A stretch of 64,000 nt of DNA from Pseudoxanthomonas yeongjuensis (GCF_010093345.1 NZ_PDWT01000001.1:1-64000); one strand, 5' to 3'. Numbered from the stretch's first letter, positions 34,920-46,717 are shown. The notes: generated by a model from the sequence alone, not told the origin. Made by a program: numbers and translations.

Positions 34920-35202
34920 ATGGCCGCTCCTTGGAAGGATGAAGGGGATTGCGCGCCGAGAATGCCGTGCGCAAGCGTTAAAGCCGTGTGCAGGACGGAA
35001 GGACAGGGACCTGAACCAGATCGGCGCAAGGCAGGGCGCGGTTGTCCGGAAGGGCCTGCTTCGGGAGGCGACCGAAGTGCATCGTCGGCCATGCGCTTAA
35101 CGGCGCGTCGAGGCGGCAACCACGCTGGAACATTCGCGCACGGCCGGGTTTTCCGGGTTTGGAAGCGTGCCGCGTTCTTGCCGGAGCGGCATCATGCATC
35201 GA
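34920..35202. other. intergenic region with a riboswitch-like fragment
   Basis: No gene is seen between the hemerythrin gene and the gcvP terminator. At 35157-35183, GTTTGGAAGCGTGCCG is identical to the glycine riboswitch segment at 38259-38274, and a further CGTTCTTGCC resembles its CGCTTCTTGCC. This looks like a remnant of an aptamer copy. Confidence 0.4.
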
Positions 35203-35231
35203 ATAAAAAGAAGCCCCGCGATGCGGGGCTC
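35203..35231 (-). terminator. rho-independent terminator of gcvP
   Basis: On the minus strand AGCCCCGC pairs with GCGGGGCT around a 3-base loop and is followed by TTCTTTTT. It lies 32 bases after the gcvP stop. A T run (TTGTTTTT) also follows on the plus strand, so it could work in both directions. Confidence 0.88.
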
Positions 35232-35262
35232 CTTGTTTTTCCATGGTGGAACGTAAATGCGC

Positions 35263-38190
<2,928 letters not shown>

Positions 38191-38235
38191 GGCAGGGACG
38201 TCCGTTGGGCACGCGCGAAGCCGCACGTGGGGGCG

Positions 38236-38342
38236 CCCCTCTGTCCTTTTGCCTGAGAGTTTGGAAGCGTGCCGAGGTTGCGGCATGGATCGCGCTTCTT
38301 GCCCCTTCGGCGCCGGCATTCTGCCGATCTCTCCAGAGTGTG
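38236..38342 (-). ncRNA. glycine riboswitch, single aptamer
   Basis: On the minus strand the region reads CTCTGGAGAG, GCCGGCGCCGAAGGGGCAA, then CTCTCAGGCAAAAGGACAGA. These are the conserved P1/P3 core and 3' core of the glycine aptamer (GCGCCGAAGG and CTCAGGCAAAAGGAC). Only one aptamer is seen instead of the usual tandem pair. It ends about 46 bases before the gcvP ATG, so glycine binding should turn gcvP on. Confidence 0.92.
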
Positions 38343-38467
38343 TGCACGCGGCGGTCACTAGCCTGAGCGATTACGGGCGTTGCGCCTTCGGCAGCGGGCC
38401 AATGCCTCCTGGAGGCCGGCCCGCTTCTTCCACTGCGTGCTGCGGGGGAATTATAGCCTGTGGGGGA

Positions 38468-38790
38468 GAGTCCTTCTCCCCTTGTGGCGCCCGCAGAGCC
38501 TGCCCCGTACTTGATACGGGGGTGTGCAGAGCTGAGAAGGGCTTGTCCCCGCGAAGGCGGAGGTGCCCGATGAGCCTGCCCCCGAGTGCTCTAGTCGGGG
38601 GCGGATGAGGGGCGCAGGGCGTGGCCTGGCCCTCTCCCTGCTTCGCTGCGCGAAGCTGTCCCTCTCCCACAAGGGGAGAGGGTGCAAAAGAGGCGTCCTT
38701 CTCCCCTTGTGGGAGAAGAGCCTGTCCCCGCGAAGGTGGAGGTGCCCGAAGAGCTTGCTCCCGAGTGTCTGATCGGGGGCGGATGAGGGG
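38468..38790. repeat. mosaic of three GAGAGGG-type repeat modules
   Basis: The spacer between the gcvP leader and the VOC gene is a patchwork of related units. TTCTCCCCTTGTGG begins copies at about 38470 and 38698. GCCTGTCCCCGCGAAGG-type units follow. CCCGAGTGCTCTAGTCGGGGGCGGATGAGG and CCGAGTGTCTGATCGGGGGC are matching hairpins. A central unit holds CTGCTTCGCTGCGCGAAGC and a GAGAGG hairpin. No gene is seen. Confidence 0.75.
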
Positions 38791-38876
38791 TGCCGGACGA
38801 GGTCCGGCAGGCGAATTTCGCCAGCCATGATCATTGTCCCCGTAACATGGCGGGCGCTCCCCTCCCTCCGGTTCCA

Positions 38877-39335
38877 ATGAACAAACCTCCCTTCCAGTTG
38901 CAGCGCATCGACCACGTGGTATTGCGCGTCCGCGATCTCGCCGCCATGCAGGCCTTCTATTGCGGGGTGCTGGGTTGCACGGTGGAGCGACGCCAGGACG
39001 GGATCGGGCTGCTGCAGCTGCGCGCGGGGGATTCGCTGATCGACCTGGTTCCGGTCGACGGCAAGCTGGGCCGCATGGGCGGGGCCGCACCAGGCGCGGA
39101 AGGACGCAACCTCGATCACCTGTGCCTGAGCGTGGCGCCGTTCGAGCTCGACGCGATCCTCGCTCATCTGCAAGCCCATGGCGTGCGCATCGGCGAATTC
39201 GGCTCGCGTTATGGCGCCGAAGGCGAAGGCCCTTCGCAATACCTGTCCGATCCCGAAGGCAACGTCATCGAGTTGAAGGGGCCGCCTGCGAAAGTCGCGC
39301 CGATCGAACGCGCCGGCAGGATCGATCCAGCATGA
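38877..39335 (+). CDS. VOC (glyoxalase-like) family protein
   Basis: The 152-residue protein has VOC motifs: RIDHVVLRVRDLAAMQAFYCGVLGC at the N-terminus, NLDHLCLSVAPFELDAI in the middle and YLSDPEGNVIELKGPP near the end. His, Glu and His positions typical of the metal site are kept (His in IDHVV, His in LDHLC, Glu in NVIELK). The substrate is unknown. It overlaps the exporter gene by ATGA, so the two are coupled and may act on the same compound. Confidence 0.87.
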   Translation: MNKPPFQLQRIDHVVLRVRDLAAMQAFYCGVLGCTVERRQDGIGLLQLRAGDSLIDLVPVDGKLGRMGGAAPGAEGRNLDHLCLSVAPFELDAILAHLQAHGVRIGEFGSRYGAEGEGPSQYLSDPEGNVIELKGPPAKVAPIERAGRIDPA

Positions 39336-40576
39336 GCGCCTCCGTGTCGACTCGCCGCCTGACCTGGTTGCTGGCCGGCCTGTCGATGATCGGCCCGTTC
39401 TGCATCGACACCATCTTCCCGGCGTTCCTGCAGATGGGTGCGCAACTGGACGCCGGACCGCTGGCGATCCAGCAGACCATCAGCGTCTACCTGATCGCCT
39501 ATGCGGCGATGAGCATCGTCCACGGGCCGCTGTCCGATGCGATCGGCCGGCGTTCGGTGATCGTCGGCGGCATGGTGGTTTTCACCCTGGCCTCGGTCGG
39601 CTGCGCGTTGTCGAAGGACCTGCCGACGTTGCTCGCGTTCCGTGCGGTCCAGGGCCTGTCCGCCGGCGCCGGGCAGATCGTCGGGCGCGCGGCGATCCGC
39701 GACCTGTTCCATGGCGACGATGCGCAGCGGCTTATGAGCCAGGTCTCGATGCTGTTCGGCATCGCCCCGGCGATCGCGCCGATCGTCGGCGGCTGGATCC
39801 TGGGCTGGGGTGAGTGGCCGGTGATCTTCTGGTTCCTGACCGCGTTCTCGGCGGTGCTGCTGCTGGCCACCTGGCTGTGGTTCCCGGAAACCAATCCGCC
39901 CGCCGCGCGCATGCCGCTGGTCGCGCGCAGCCTGGTGCGGGACTACGCGGCGATTTTCATGAACCCGCGCTTCCAGCGGCTGGCGGCTGCGGGCTCGTTC
40001 AATTTCGCCGGCATGTTCCTGTACATCGCCTCGGCGCCGGTGTTCGTGATGCAGCACCTGCATCTGGGCGAAGGCGATTTCGCCTGGCTGTTCATTCCCA
40101 CCATCGGCGGCATGGTGACCGGTTCGTACCTGTCGGGACGCGCGGCCGGACGCATGAGCGGCGACCGCTCGACTTCGATCGGATTCATGATCGGCGGGAT
40201 CGGTGCGGTGCTGCATATCGCCTACGCCGCGTTCGCGGACCCGTTCACCATTCCATGGGCGGTGTTGCCGCTGTTCCTGACCGGCGTGGGCGTGGCCCTG
40301 GTGTTCCCGATCCTGACCCTCGCCATCCTCGACATGTATCCGCGCCAGCGCGGTTCGGCGTCGTCGCTGCAGGCCTTCACCAGCCTGGTGGTGGCCGCGC
40401 TGGTGTCGGGGGCGATGTCGCCCTGGCTGAGCCACGATCCGTTGCACCTGGCCCTGGGCAGCGCGGCGCTGACCTTGCTGGGCTGGATGTTCTGGCGCTG
40501 GGAGCGCAATGTCTGCAGGCGGCTGCCGGCGACGCCGTCCGAAGTGGCCGTGGTGGAATCGCCCAACCAGCTTTAG
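39332..40576 (+). CDS. Bcr/CflA-type MFS drug efflux transporter
   Basis: The 414-residue inner-membrane protein has 12 predicted spans. It has the DHA1 signature: LSMIGPFCIDTIFPAFLQMG in TM1, motif A-like GPLSDAIGRRSVIVGG after TM2, and RAVQGLSAGAGQIVGRAAIRD in TM4. Bcr/CflA members expel bicyclomycin, chloramphenicol or cysteine-type compounds by proton antiport. The actual substrate is unknown. The start lies in the VOC stop codon (ATGA). Confidence 0.9.
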   Translation: MSASVSTRRLTWLLAGLSMIGPFCIDTIFPAFLQMGAQLDAGPLAIQQTISVYLIAYAAMSIVHGPLSDAIGRRSVIVGGMVVFTLASVGCALSKDLPTLLAFRAVQGLSAGAGQIVGRAAIRDLFHGDDAQRLMSQVSMLFGIAPAIAPIVGGWILGWGEWPVIFWFLTAFSAVLLLATWLWFPETNPPAARMPLVARSLVRDYAAIFMNPRFQRLAAAGSFNFAGMFLYIASAPVFVMQHLHLGEGDFAWLFIPTIGGMVTGSYLSGRAAGRMSGDRSTSIGFMIGGIGAVLHIAYAAFADPFTIPWAVLPLFLTGVGVALVFPILTLAILDMYPRQRGSASSLQAFTSLVVAALVSGAMSPWLSHDPLHLALGSAALTLLGWMFWRWERNVCRRLPATPSEVAVVESPNQL

Positions 40577-40635
40577 ATGCGGGCGACAGTTCCCCCAGCA
40601 GGTTTTTCTTCCTTCCGATCATCGCAAGCGAGCGC

Positions 40636-41040
40636 ATGTCCATCAATTCCAAAATCCGTCGCGAGGCGAAGAAGCGCAACACCGCCAAGGCTGGCGCCAG
40701 GGAAGCGGGCGATGTTCCGATCGAGCCGCATGCGGAATTGCGCGACCAGTCGGGCCGGTTGCTGGCCGGCATCGTCCGCCGCGAGGGCGAATGGGTGCTG
40801 GGCATGGACGGCCAGATCGCCGGCAGCACGGACAGCGCGGCGCACGTATTGGCGATGATCCGCCGCGCCGCGGCGCTGCACGAAGCGCAGGGCACCCCGG
40901 TGCGCCTTACCTGGTCGGATGCGTTGAAGGACGCGGCGCAGGCGGAGGTTGCGGAGCGGGGCATGAGTTTCGAGGAATTCGAAGCGCAACTGGAGCAATC
41001 CATGGCGGCGGCGAAGGCCCGGACGGATGACGCGCGCTGA
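40636..41040 (+). CDS. hypothetical protein (134 aa)
   Basis: The 134-residue protein (MSINSKIRREAKKRNTAKAG) has a very basic start, then a compact region (ELRDQSGRLLAGIVRREGEWVLGMDGQ), and an acidic helical end. No signal or membrane span is present. It follows the exporter gene in the same direction by about 60 bases. I do not recognise the family. Confidence 0.7.
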   Translation: MSINSKIRREAKKRNTAKAGAREAGDVPIEPHAELRDQSGRLLAGIVRREGEWVLGMDGQIAGSTDSAAHVLAMIRRAAALHEAQGTPVRLTWSDALKDAAQAEVAERGMSFEEFEAQLEQSMAAAKARTDDAR

Positions 41041-41062
41041 AAGAGCGTGCGATGCGCATGAG

Positions 41063-41088
41063 AAAGGCCAGCATTGCCGGCCTTTTCC
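41063..41088 (+). terminator. rho-independent-like terminator
   Basis: AAAGGCC pairs with GGCCTTT around a 9-base loop and is followed by TTTCCTT. It lies 22 bases after the stop of the 134-residue protein gene. Confidence 0.65.
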
Positions 41089-41159
41089 TTGATGCTTCGC
41101 GGAAATCCGTGCGCTGACGCCGGGCGCGCCGGATGTCCCTTGAGTATGATTGCGCGGGC

Positions 41160-41293
41160 GTAGGAGCGACGTAAGTCGCGACCGTCCTCCGCGCGGGAAA
41201 GGCCAGGAGCAGGACCCACGCGCGACATGGCGGTGGATCGGCGAATGCCGGATCAAGAGAGAGGATTACGGTAGCGACTTACGTCGCTCCTAC
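41160..41293. repeat. SMAG-like REP pair with wide spacing
   Basis: Arms of about 25 bases (GTAGGAGCGACGTAAGTCGC on the left and its near-complement on the right) start with GTAG and end with CTAC. They are separated by about 80 bases, longer than the other pairs, so two REP units may have been brought together. The surrounding 312-base spacer has no gene. Confidence 0.78.
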
Positions 41294-41352
41294 GTCCGCT
41301 TTCTTCTCCCCGCAAGCGCGGAGAGGGGCGCAATCGAGTGCAGCTCGTGCGA

Positions 41353-42903
41353 TCAGGGTTCGTAGATTCTCGTCCTCGCGCGGATCAGCGCTGAATCCTT
41401 GCGGGCAGGCAATGCAGCCGCCGTCGGCGCGATTGCCGCGGACTTGCCTGGGACGCGCGGCTGCGAGCCGTTGACCCGGATGCGTGTCGACGTCGCGGGC
41501 GCCAGCCACTGGCTGATATGCGGGAACACCACGTCGAAGCGCGAGTAGTAGTCGCGGTTATCCGGATCCGTGATCGAACCGCTGTTGCTGCACATCGCGT
41601 CGCCGCCATACAGACCGCCACGCAGGTGATAGCCCGTGGCATCGGCGGTGAACAGGCCCGAGCCGCTGCTGCCGCCCTCGGTGGTGCCGCTGAGCCAGGC
41701 CACCGCGTTCTGGTAGGCATCGACCGAGACTTGCGTGCCGGAAGAGACCTTCTTCACGTCTCCCATCGGGTGGTGGATGCCGATGATGTTGCTGGAGCCG
41801 GCCAGTGGCGCAGAATCCCAGCCGGCGAACTCCGCTCCTGCCGGTGGCGTGTTGTTGAGGCGCAGCAGCAGGCCGTCGGTGCCATTGGGGATGCTGTCGC
41901 TCGTATCGGGGTCGGAATACAGGTAGGTGGCGCCGCCTGCGAGCTGGACCTTGGCCGCCACGATCCCGCTGCGGCAAGCGGTGGCTTCGTACTTCCAGAA
42001 AGTATTGAGGGTGGAGGCGACCGTCTGGTTGTCGATGCAATGGTTGGCGGAATAGAAGTAGGGGATCTGCGAGGTGCTCACCGTGTCGGCCAGCAGCGTA
42101 CCCGTGCAAATGTATGTCCCTTCGCCCGCTATGACGAACTGCATGTGGGCGACGGCGTTCTTGGCGCTGACGAAATCCGCACCGAGTTCGCCTACGCGAC
42201 AGGCAGTATCGACATTGCAGCTTTCGGACTCGCCGATCTTCTCGATGATCTTGAAATCGTTGAGGCTGTTGGCTAGCAGGTGCGACAGCTGCGGCGCCTG
42301 CAGCCTGGTGCCGGCGCGGGACGCGCCCCTGGGCAGGTAGACCTCGATGAACTGGGTCTCGCCATCGGTACTGGGGGTCCAGAAGATGTGTTTGGGATCG
42401 GCGAGCTGGCGGATTTCCACTCCGCTCATTGCCGCGACCACGCGTGAAGGTTCGGTGGAGCCGGCGAAACGCAATTCGGCACGCGGATCGAGCGCATCGA
42501 CCTGCAAGCCGACGCGCAGAGCAAGGGCTACCGGGGAGCGTATCTCGACGCGGGCGATGGAACTGCCATCCTTTTGCGAGATCCAGTTCAGCGGTGGCAG
42601 AGAAGCAGTCATGCCTTCATCCGCGGCATTGCGGTTGATGCCGATCTGCACCGGTTTCATCCGGCGCGTGGCGTTGTTCTGCTGCACTTTCAGGATCCGC
42701 GCCGCCGACATTTCCCGGTACTGCATGCGCGACACCCGCGCAGCGGGAAAACCGGTGGCCCGCCAGGCCGGCGCCACCATTACAGGTGCGGCCTTGCTGC
42801 GCTCGCTCGGCACACGTTGCGCCGCGGAAGCGGAGGGAACAAAGGAAAGCAGCGAGCCGGCAAGCAGGCAGGCGCTCAAGGAAAAATGGTGAAGCGACTT
42901 CAT
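41353..42903 (-). CDS. secreted trypsin-like serine protease (lysyl endopeptidase-like)
   Basis: The 516-residue protein has a Sec signal peptide (cleavage near ASA-AQ). A propeptide of about 190 residues precedes the catalytic domain. Candidates for the triad are His in YFYSANHCI, Asp in NGTDGLLLRL, and Ser in TTEGGSSGSGLF. The pattern resembles lysyl endopeptidases and related S1 proteases secreted by Lysobacter and Achromobacter. Paired Cys residues (ESCNVDTACR) fit disulfides in an extracellular enzyme. The C-terminal 60 residues form a Pro/Ala/Arg-rich tail. Confidence 0.85.
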   Translation of the reverse strand: MKSLHHFSLSACLLAGSLLSFVPSASAAQRVPSERSKAAPVMVAPAWRATGFPAARVSRMQYREMSAARILKVQQNNATRRMKPVQIGINRNAADEGMTASLPPLNWISQKDGSSIARVEIRSPVALALRVGLQVDALDPRAELRFAGSTEPSRVVAAMSGVEIRQLADPKHIFWTPSTDGETQFIEVYLPRGASRAGTRLQAPQLSHLLANSLNDFKIIEKIGESESCNVDTACRVGELGADFVSAKNAVAHMQFVIAGEGTYICTGTLLADTVSTSQIPYFYSANHCIDNQTVASTLNTFWKYEATACRSGIVAAKVQLAGGATYLYSDPDTSDSIPNGTDGLLLRLNNTPPAGAEFAGWDSAPLAGSSNIIGIHHPMGDVKKVSSGTQVSVDAYQNAVAWLSGTTEGGSSGSGLFTADATGYHLRGGLYGGDAMCSNSGSITDPDNRDYYSRFDVVFPHISQWLAPATSTRIRVNGSQPRVPGKSAAIAPTAAALPARKDSALIRARTRIYEP

Positions 42904-43013
42904 GTGCAGGTTCCTTCCGATGGAGACGATAGGTGGGGCGGGATCAGGCAACGAATCGGGCTGGAAGACGAATTGCTTCCGGCATTGGCAATGTAGCAGC
43001 TGGCCCGATCGGC

Positions 43014-43041
43014 AAAAAGGCCGGCTTTCGCCGGCCTTTTT
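43014..43041. terminator. bidirectional rho-independent terminator
   Basis: AAAAAGGCCGGC and GCCGGCCTTTTT form a 12-bp stem with loop TTTC, giving T runs on both strands. On the minus strand it ends the M2 peptidase transcript, whose stop is 24 bases away. Confidence 0.9.
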
Positions 43042-43064
43042 GCTTGTTCCACAGCCTGGCCTGT

Positions 43065-45149
43065 TCAGGGCTTGGCGACAGGCGCCGGCGCTGCAGCCGG
43101 CACCTGCCAGCCGCAGGTCTTGCCTTCGTTCTGTTGCTTCAGCCAGTCCTGCAGCGGGGCGAAGTATTCCAGTACCGGGCCGGCGTCGGCCTTGTCGCTG
43201 CCGGTGAGTTCCTTCAGCGTGGCCTGCCATGGTTGGCTGGAGCCTTTTTCCAGCATCGCCCAGAACTTCTGTCCGGCGACCTTGTTGCCGTAGAACGTGC
43301 AGTCGTACAGCGGGCCCTTGTAGCCGGAGGCGTCGCACAATCCCTTGTAGAACTGGAACTGCAGGATGTGCGAAAGGAAATAGCGCGTGTACGGCGTGTT
43401 GCCCGGCACGTGGTACTTGGCGCCCGGATCGAAGAAGTCCTCGCCGCGCGGCGTGATCGCGGCCACGCCCTGGTATTTCGCCTTCAGTTCCCACCAGGCC
43501 TGGTTGTAGTGGTCGGGCTTGATCGAACCGTCGAACACGCCCCAGCGCCAGCGGTCGATCATCAGGCCGAACGGCAGGAACGAGACCTTGGCCAGGGCCA
43601 TGCGCATCTGCGAATTGATCAACGCCTCGTCGCCCTGTTGCGGCGTGCCGACCAGACCGATCGAGTTGAGGTACTTCGGGGTCATCGCCAGGACCATGGT
43701 GTCGCCGATGGCTTCGTGGAAGCCGTCGTTGGCGCCGCCCTGGAACAAAGGCGGCAGTTTGTTGTAGGCCAGGTAGTAATAGACGTGGCCGAGCTCGTGG
43801 TAGATCGTGGTGAAGTCTTCCTCGTTCGGCTTGATGCACATCTTGGTGCGCACGTCGCCGGCCAGGTTCATGTCCCAGGCGCTGGCGTGGCAGACCACGT
43901 TGCGGTCCAGCGGCTTGATGAACTGGGTCTTGTCCCAGTAGCTCGCGGGCAGCTTGGGCATGCCCAGCGAAGTGTAGAAATCCTGCGCGCGTCCGGCCAT
44001 CGACTTGGCCATCGCCGTGTCGGCATTGCGCCGGATCGTGGCGACGCGGGCGATGGCTTCGTCGTAGGCGCGCCGGTTGAGGGCGTCGCGCTCGGCCGCG
44101 TCGGGCGCATGGCCAAGGTCCTTGAGCAATTGCCCATAGCCCTTGGTCCGCGCATCCTCGAACGGATCCAGCGTATCCAGCCCGGCGGCCTTGACCAGGG
44201 TTTCGTATTCCTGGTTGCTCTGCTTCTCCAGCGCGCCGGTGACGTCCAGGCTGCCGGCGTCCTTGTACGGCTCCAGCATGTCCCACAGATTGCCCCAGTC
44301 CTGCTGCCACATGTTGCCCATCAGGTGCGCGGGCAACAGGCCGTCGACCTGGCCCTTGTCCTGGCCGTATTGCGCTTCCAGCTTGGTCCGCGTGTAGCAA
44401 TGCAGTTGCTCGTACAGCGGCTTGACCTGGCCCCACAGGCGGTCGGTTTCCGCGGCGATCTCGACCGGGGTCATGTCGTAGCCGCTGCGCCACATCTCGC
44501 CGGTGTCGGCGTAGCCCATCTCCCGGGCGCCTTCGTTGACCAGTTCGGCGAAGCGCGTGTAGTCGGCGCGCATGGGTCTGGAAATGGTGTGCCAGCCCTG
44601 CCAGGCATCGAGCTGCTTGTCGTAGTCGCGACTGCTGCGCAACACGTCCTCGAGTTCGCCCAGCTGCCGGCACTGCCTGGCGTCGCCTTCGCCGCTGCAG
44701 TATTCGCCGGCGCCGTACATGCCTTCCATGCGCGTGGAGATACGCGTCAGCTCCGCCAGCTTGGCCGGGTCCTTGGGCGCGGGCATGGAAGTCTGCAGCT
44801 TGAGCAGGTGGATCGCGCGCGCGGTCGCCGGGGTCATCTTCTGGCCCTCGAACTTCTTCGCCTGCTCGATCCAGCCGTTGAGCTGGGTCAGGTAGCGTTC
44901 GTTGGCCTTGGCCGCCAGCCTCTGGGTGTCGTCGTTGATGTAGGTCGAGGACAGCCACTGCGCCGAGGAGATTTCCGGATAGGACTCGCGCAGTTCCTCG
45001 TTGACACGGGCGATGAACTGGTCGGCGTTCTCGCCCTCCGGCGCCGTTTGCGCGCTTCCAGCGGATTCGCCCGGCTCCTTCTTGCAGGCGGCCAGTGCGA
45101 TCACGCAGGCGCCGATGGCGAGCGCAAGCAGGAGTTGACGTTGCTTCAC
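43065..45149 (-). CDS. M2 family metallopeptidase (ACE-like) lipoprotein
   Basis: The 694-residue protein has a lipoprotein signal (CVIALAAC, lipid Cys about residue 22). It belongs to peptidase family M2, homologous to angiotensin-converting enzyme. The zinc site is HELGH (His451, Glu452, His455), and the third ligand Glu lies in NDGFHEAIGDTM. M2 enzymes release dipeptides from the C-terminus of peptides. Xanthomonas and relatives are known to have such bacterial ACE homologues. It is a single gene upstream of a terminator. Confidence 0.94.
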   Translation of the reverse strand: MKQRQLLLALAIGACVIALAACKKEPGESAGSAQTAPEGENADQFIARVNEELRESYPEISSAQWLSSTYINDDTQRLAAKANERYLTQLNGWIEQAKKFEGQKMTPATARAIHLLKLQTSMPAPKDPAKLAELTRISTRMEGMYGAGEYCSGEGDARQCRQLGELEDVLRSSRDYDKQLDAWQGWHTISRPMRADYTRFAELVNEGAREMGYADTGEMWRSGYDMTPVEIAAETDRLWGQVKPLYEQLHCYTRTKLEAQYGQDKGQVDGLLPAHLMGNMWQQDWGNLWDMLEPYKDAGSLDVTGALEKQSNQEYETLVKAAGLDTLDPFEDARTKGYGQLLKDLGHAPDAAERDALNRRAYDEAIARVATIRRNADTAMAKSMAGRAQDFYTSLGMPKLPASYWDKTQFIKPLDRNVVCHASAWDMNLAGDVRTKMCIKPNEEDFTTIYHELGHVYYYLAYNKLPPLFQGGANDGFHEAIGDTMVLAMTPKYLNSIGLVGTPQQGDEALINSQMRMALAKVSFLPFGLMIDRWRWGVFDGSIKPDHYNQAWWELKAKYQGVAAITPRGEDFFDPGAKYHVPGNTPYTRYFLSHILQFQFYKGLCDASGYKGPLYDCTFYGNKVAGQKFWAMLEKGSSQPWQATLKELTGSDKADAGPVLEYFAPLQDWLKQQNEGKTCGWQVPAAAPAPVAKP

Positions 45150-45191
45150 GGGAAATCCTTGGCAGGCGCATCGAGCGCTGGAAACCGAAGG

Positions 45192-45887
45192 CTAGTGGGA
45201 CGGCGGGCGTCCTGCAAGCTCGACGGGGCCGGCCGACGCATCGGCGATGCGCTGCCGCAGGCGTTGCGCGCGGCGCTGGATCTTGCGTTGCATCAGCCGC
45301 CGCGACCAGCGCGAGAAGGGCAGGATTTCCTTGCCGCTCAACACCGACTTGGCGTCGATGCAGACCAGCGCGAGCGCATCGCCGCGCGGAACGACGACGA
45401 AATTGCCGGCGTTGAGGTCGAACAGGGGAATGCCGTTCTCGAGCAGCCAGGCTTCGAAGGCATCCACCGCGGCGCACAGCTTTGCGGCTGGCAGGCGCGG
45501 GCCTTCGAACAGGTGCCGGTACAGGCTGCGGGCCGGGCTGCCATCGGCCAGCAACACGCAATCGCAACGCAATGCCGTGCCGTGCCTGGTTGCCACGAGG
45601 CCATGGCAGGCGGCCAGGTAGCCGTCGGTGCGTTCGGCCAGGCGCGCGCGCAACCTGCGGTAGGCGCGCAGTTCGGTCCGGTTCTCGCCGAAGCGCGGGA
45701 CATGGCGCCCCAGCCAGCGACGCATCCGCTGGCGAAGGCCGACCTGGGTGCGTTCGCCGGGCGGCAGTTCGAACTTCAGGCAGTGCGCTGGATCCTGCGG
45801 ATCGCGCGCGCACAGGCGGTTGGCGCCGCGGGAAACGATCTCGAGGCCATGCCAGTCGTTCTCGTCGCTGCGGATGTGCGGGCCCAT
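45192..45887 (-). CDS. YrbL-like putative kinase
   Basis: The 231-residue protein resembles the YrbL family (PhoP network protein), a protein-kinase-like fold. Visible features are IVSRGANRLCARDPQDPAHCLKFEL at the N-terminus, ENRTELRAYRRLRARL and the catalytic-loop-like GIPLFDLNAGNFVVV followed by ALVCIDAKS. The role of YrbL is not settled. The C-terminal 50 residues are highly basic. The ATG at 45887 gives the usual N-terminus (MGPHIRSDENDWHGL); an earlier ATG at 45920 is also in frame. Confidence 0.75.
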   Translation of the reverse strand: MGPHIRSDENDWHGLEIVSRGANRLCARDPQDPAHCLKFELPPGERTQVGLRQRMRRWLGRHVPRFGENRTELRAYRRLRARLAERTDGYLAACHGLVATRHGTALRCDCVLLADGSPARSLYRHLFEGPRLPAAKLCAAVDAFEAWLLENGIPLFDLNAGNFVVVPRGDALALVCIDAKSVLSGKEILPFSRWSRRLMQRKIQRRAQRLRQRIADASAGPVELAGRPPSH

Positions 45888-45962
45888 GCGGACAAGTCTG
45901 CCTGAGAAAACTGCCGCCAAGGTACGGGATGGGAAATCCGCAACCGCACCGCATCGATGAAT

Positions 45963-46059
45963 CGTCGTCCCTGCGGAAGCGGGGATCCAGTGCCTTTGCT
46001 GGCGACAGGTCGGTGGAGAAGATCGAAGTCGCTGGATCCCCGCTTCCGCGGGGACGACG
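45963..46059. repeat. inverted repeat pair, GGATCCCCGCTTCCGC type
   Basis: Arms of 28 bases (45963-45990 and 46032-46059) with one mismatch enclose a 41-base loop. The arms carry CGTCGTCC at the outside and GGATCCAG inside. It is a distinct intergenic repeat family from the GTAG elements. Confidence 0.75.
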
Positions 46060-46138
46060 ACCCAAGGATGGTCAAGGCTGGCGGTTCAATATCGGATCCG
46101 GGTCGATCCCCGTGGCTATCCCTGCCTGCGCCGCGCAA

Positions 46139-46630
46139 TCAATCCTCCAGCAATCCCCGTCCCGCCAACCACGCCCGCGCGTCTTCCGCATCCTGCTCGA
46201 ACCACGCCCGCGTGCTTCCCAGGCGGAATGAATAACCCCAGGCGTCCATGTCCTCCATCAGCCGGCCGCTGCCGACGCCGGGCAATCCGTCGGCGAGCAC
46301 GATCTGCAGGTAGCAGGTCGCGTCTTCCTCGATGTCGGAATCGCTGGCGTCGGTGTGCACCAGCGCGCGGCGTTCGGGCGGCAGCACGATCAGGTGGCAG
46401 GCTTCGTGCAGTAGCGAATGCACCGGCGTGTCGTTGCGCGCGTAGACGGTGCTTCCGATCACGCCGGCCTCGGGGTCGCCCCAGAAGCTGCCGGGGATGG
46501 GTGCGTCGTCGTCCACGCGTTGCAGTTCCAATGCATGGCTGGTGAGCAGCGCTGCGAGCACCGGCCATGCGATGTCGCGAACACACAGGACATCAGGTTC
46601 GGGAACAACGGGAGCGGACATCGCGATCAT
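46139..46630 (-). CDS. hypothetical protein with HExxH motif (163 aa)
   Basis: The 163-residue protein contains LLHEACHLIVLPPERRAL, a minimal HExxH zinc motif, and a downstream EEDATCYLQIVLAD that could give a third ligand. This is the pattern of small zinc metallopeptidases, but the family is not recognised. No signal peptide is present. An alternative start at 46621 gives MSAPVVPEPD. It is followed by a REP element and precedes the minCDE genes on the other side. Confidence 0.65.
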   Translation of the reverse strand: MIAMSAPVVPEPDVLCVRDIAWPVLAALLTSHALELQRVDDDAPIPGSFWGDPEAGVIGSTVYARNDTPVHSLLHEACHLIVLPPERRALVHTDASDSDIEEDATCYLQIVLADGLPGVGSGRLMEDMDAWGYSFRLGSTRAWFEQDAEDARAWLAGRGLLED

Positions 46631-46632
46631 CC

Positions 46633-46707
46633 GTAGGAGCGCCCCTTGGGCGCGATGCTCTTGTTGCGGTCGTGCGGAAAAGCATCGCGGGCAAGGCCCG
46701 CTCCTAC
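46633..46707. repeat. SMAG-like REP inverted pair
   Basis: GTAGGAGCGCCCCTTGGGCG on the left and CGGGCAAGGCCCGCTCCTAC on the right form an asymmetric pair. Each arm folds alone and they pair partly with each other. The same two arms occur in the other orientation at 54008 and 60796. Confidence 0.85.
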
Positions 46708-46717
46708 GCCATGGGAG

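Noticed and set aside
38468..38790. Possible CRISPR array from the repeated units
   Set aside because: Repeats differ in length and order, spacers are not uniform, and no cas gene is near. It is a mosaic of intergenic repeats.
41353..46065. A 1570-residue minus-strand reading frame without stops spanning several genes
   Set aside because: Only its last third (from the ATG at 42903) matches a protein family, a serine protease. The rest lies in the wrong frame over the M2 peptidase and YrbL-like genes and is a product of high GC.
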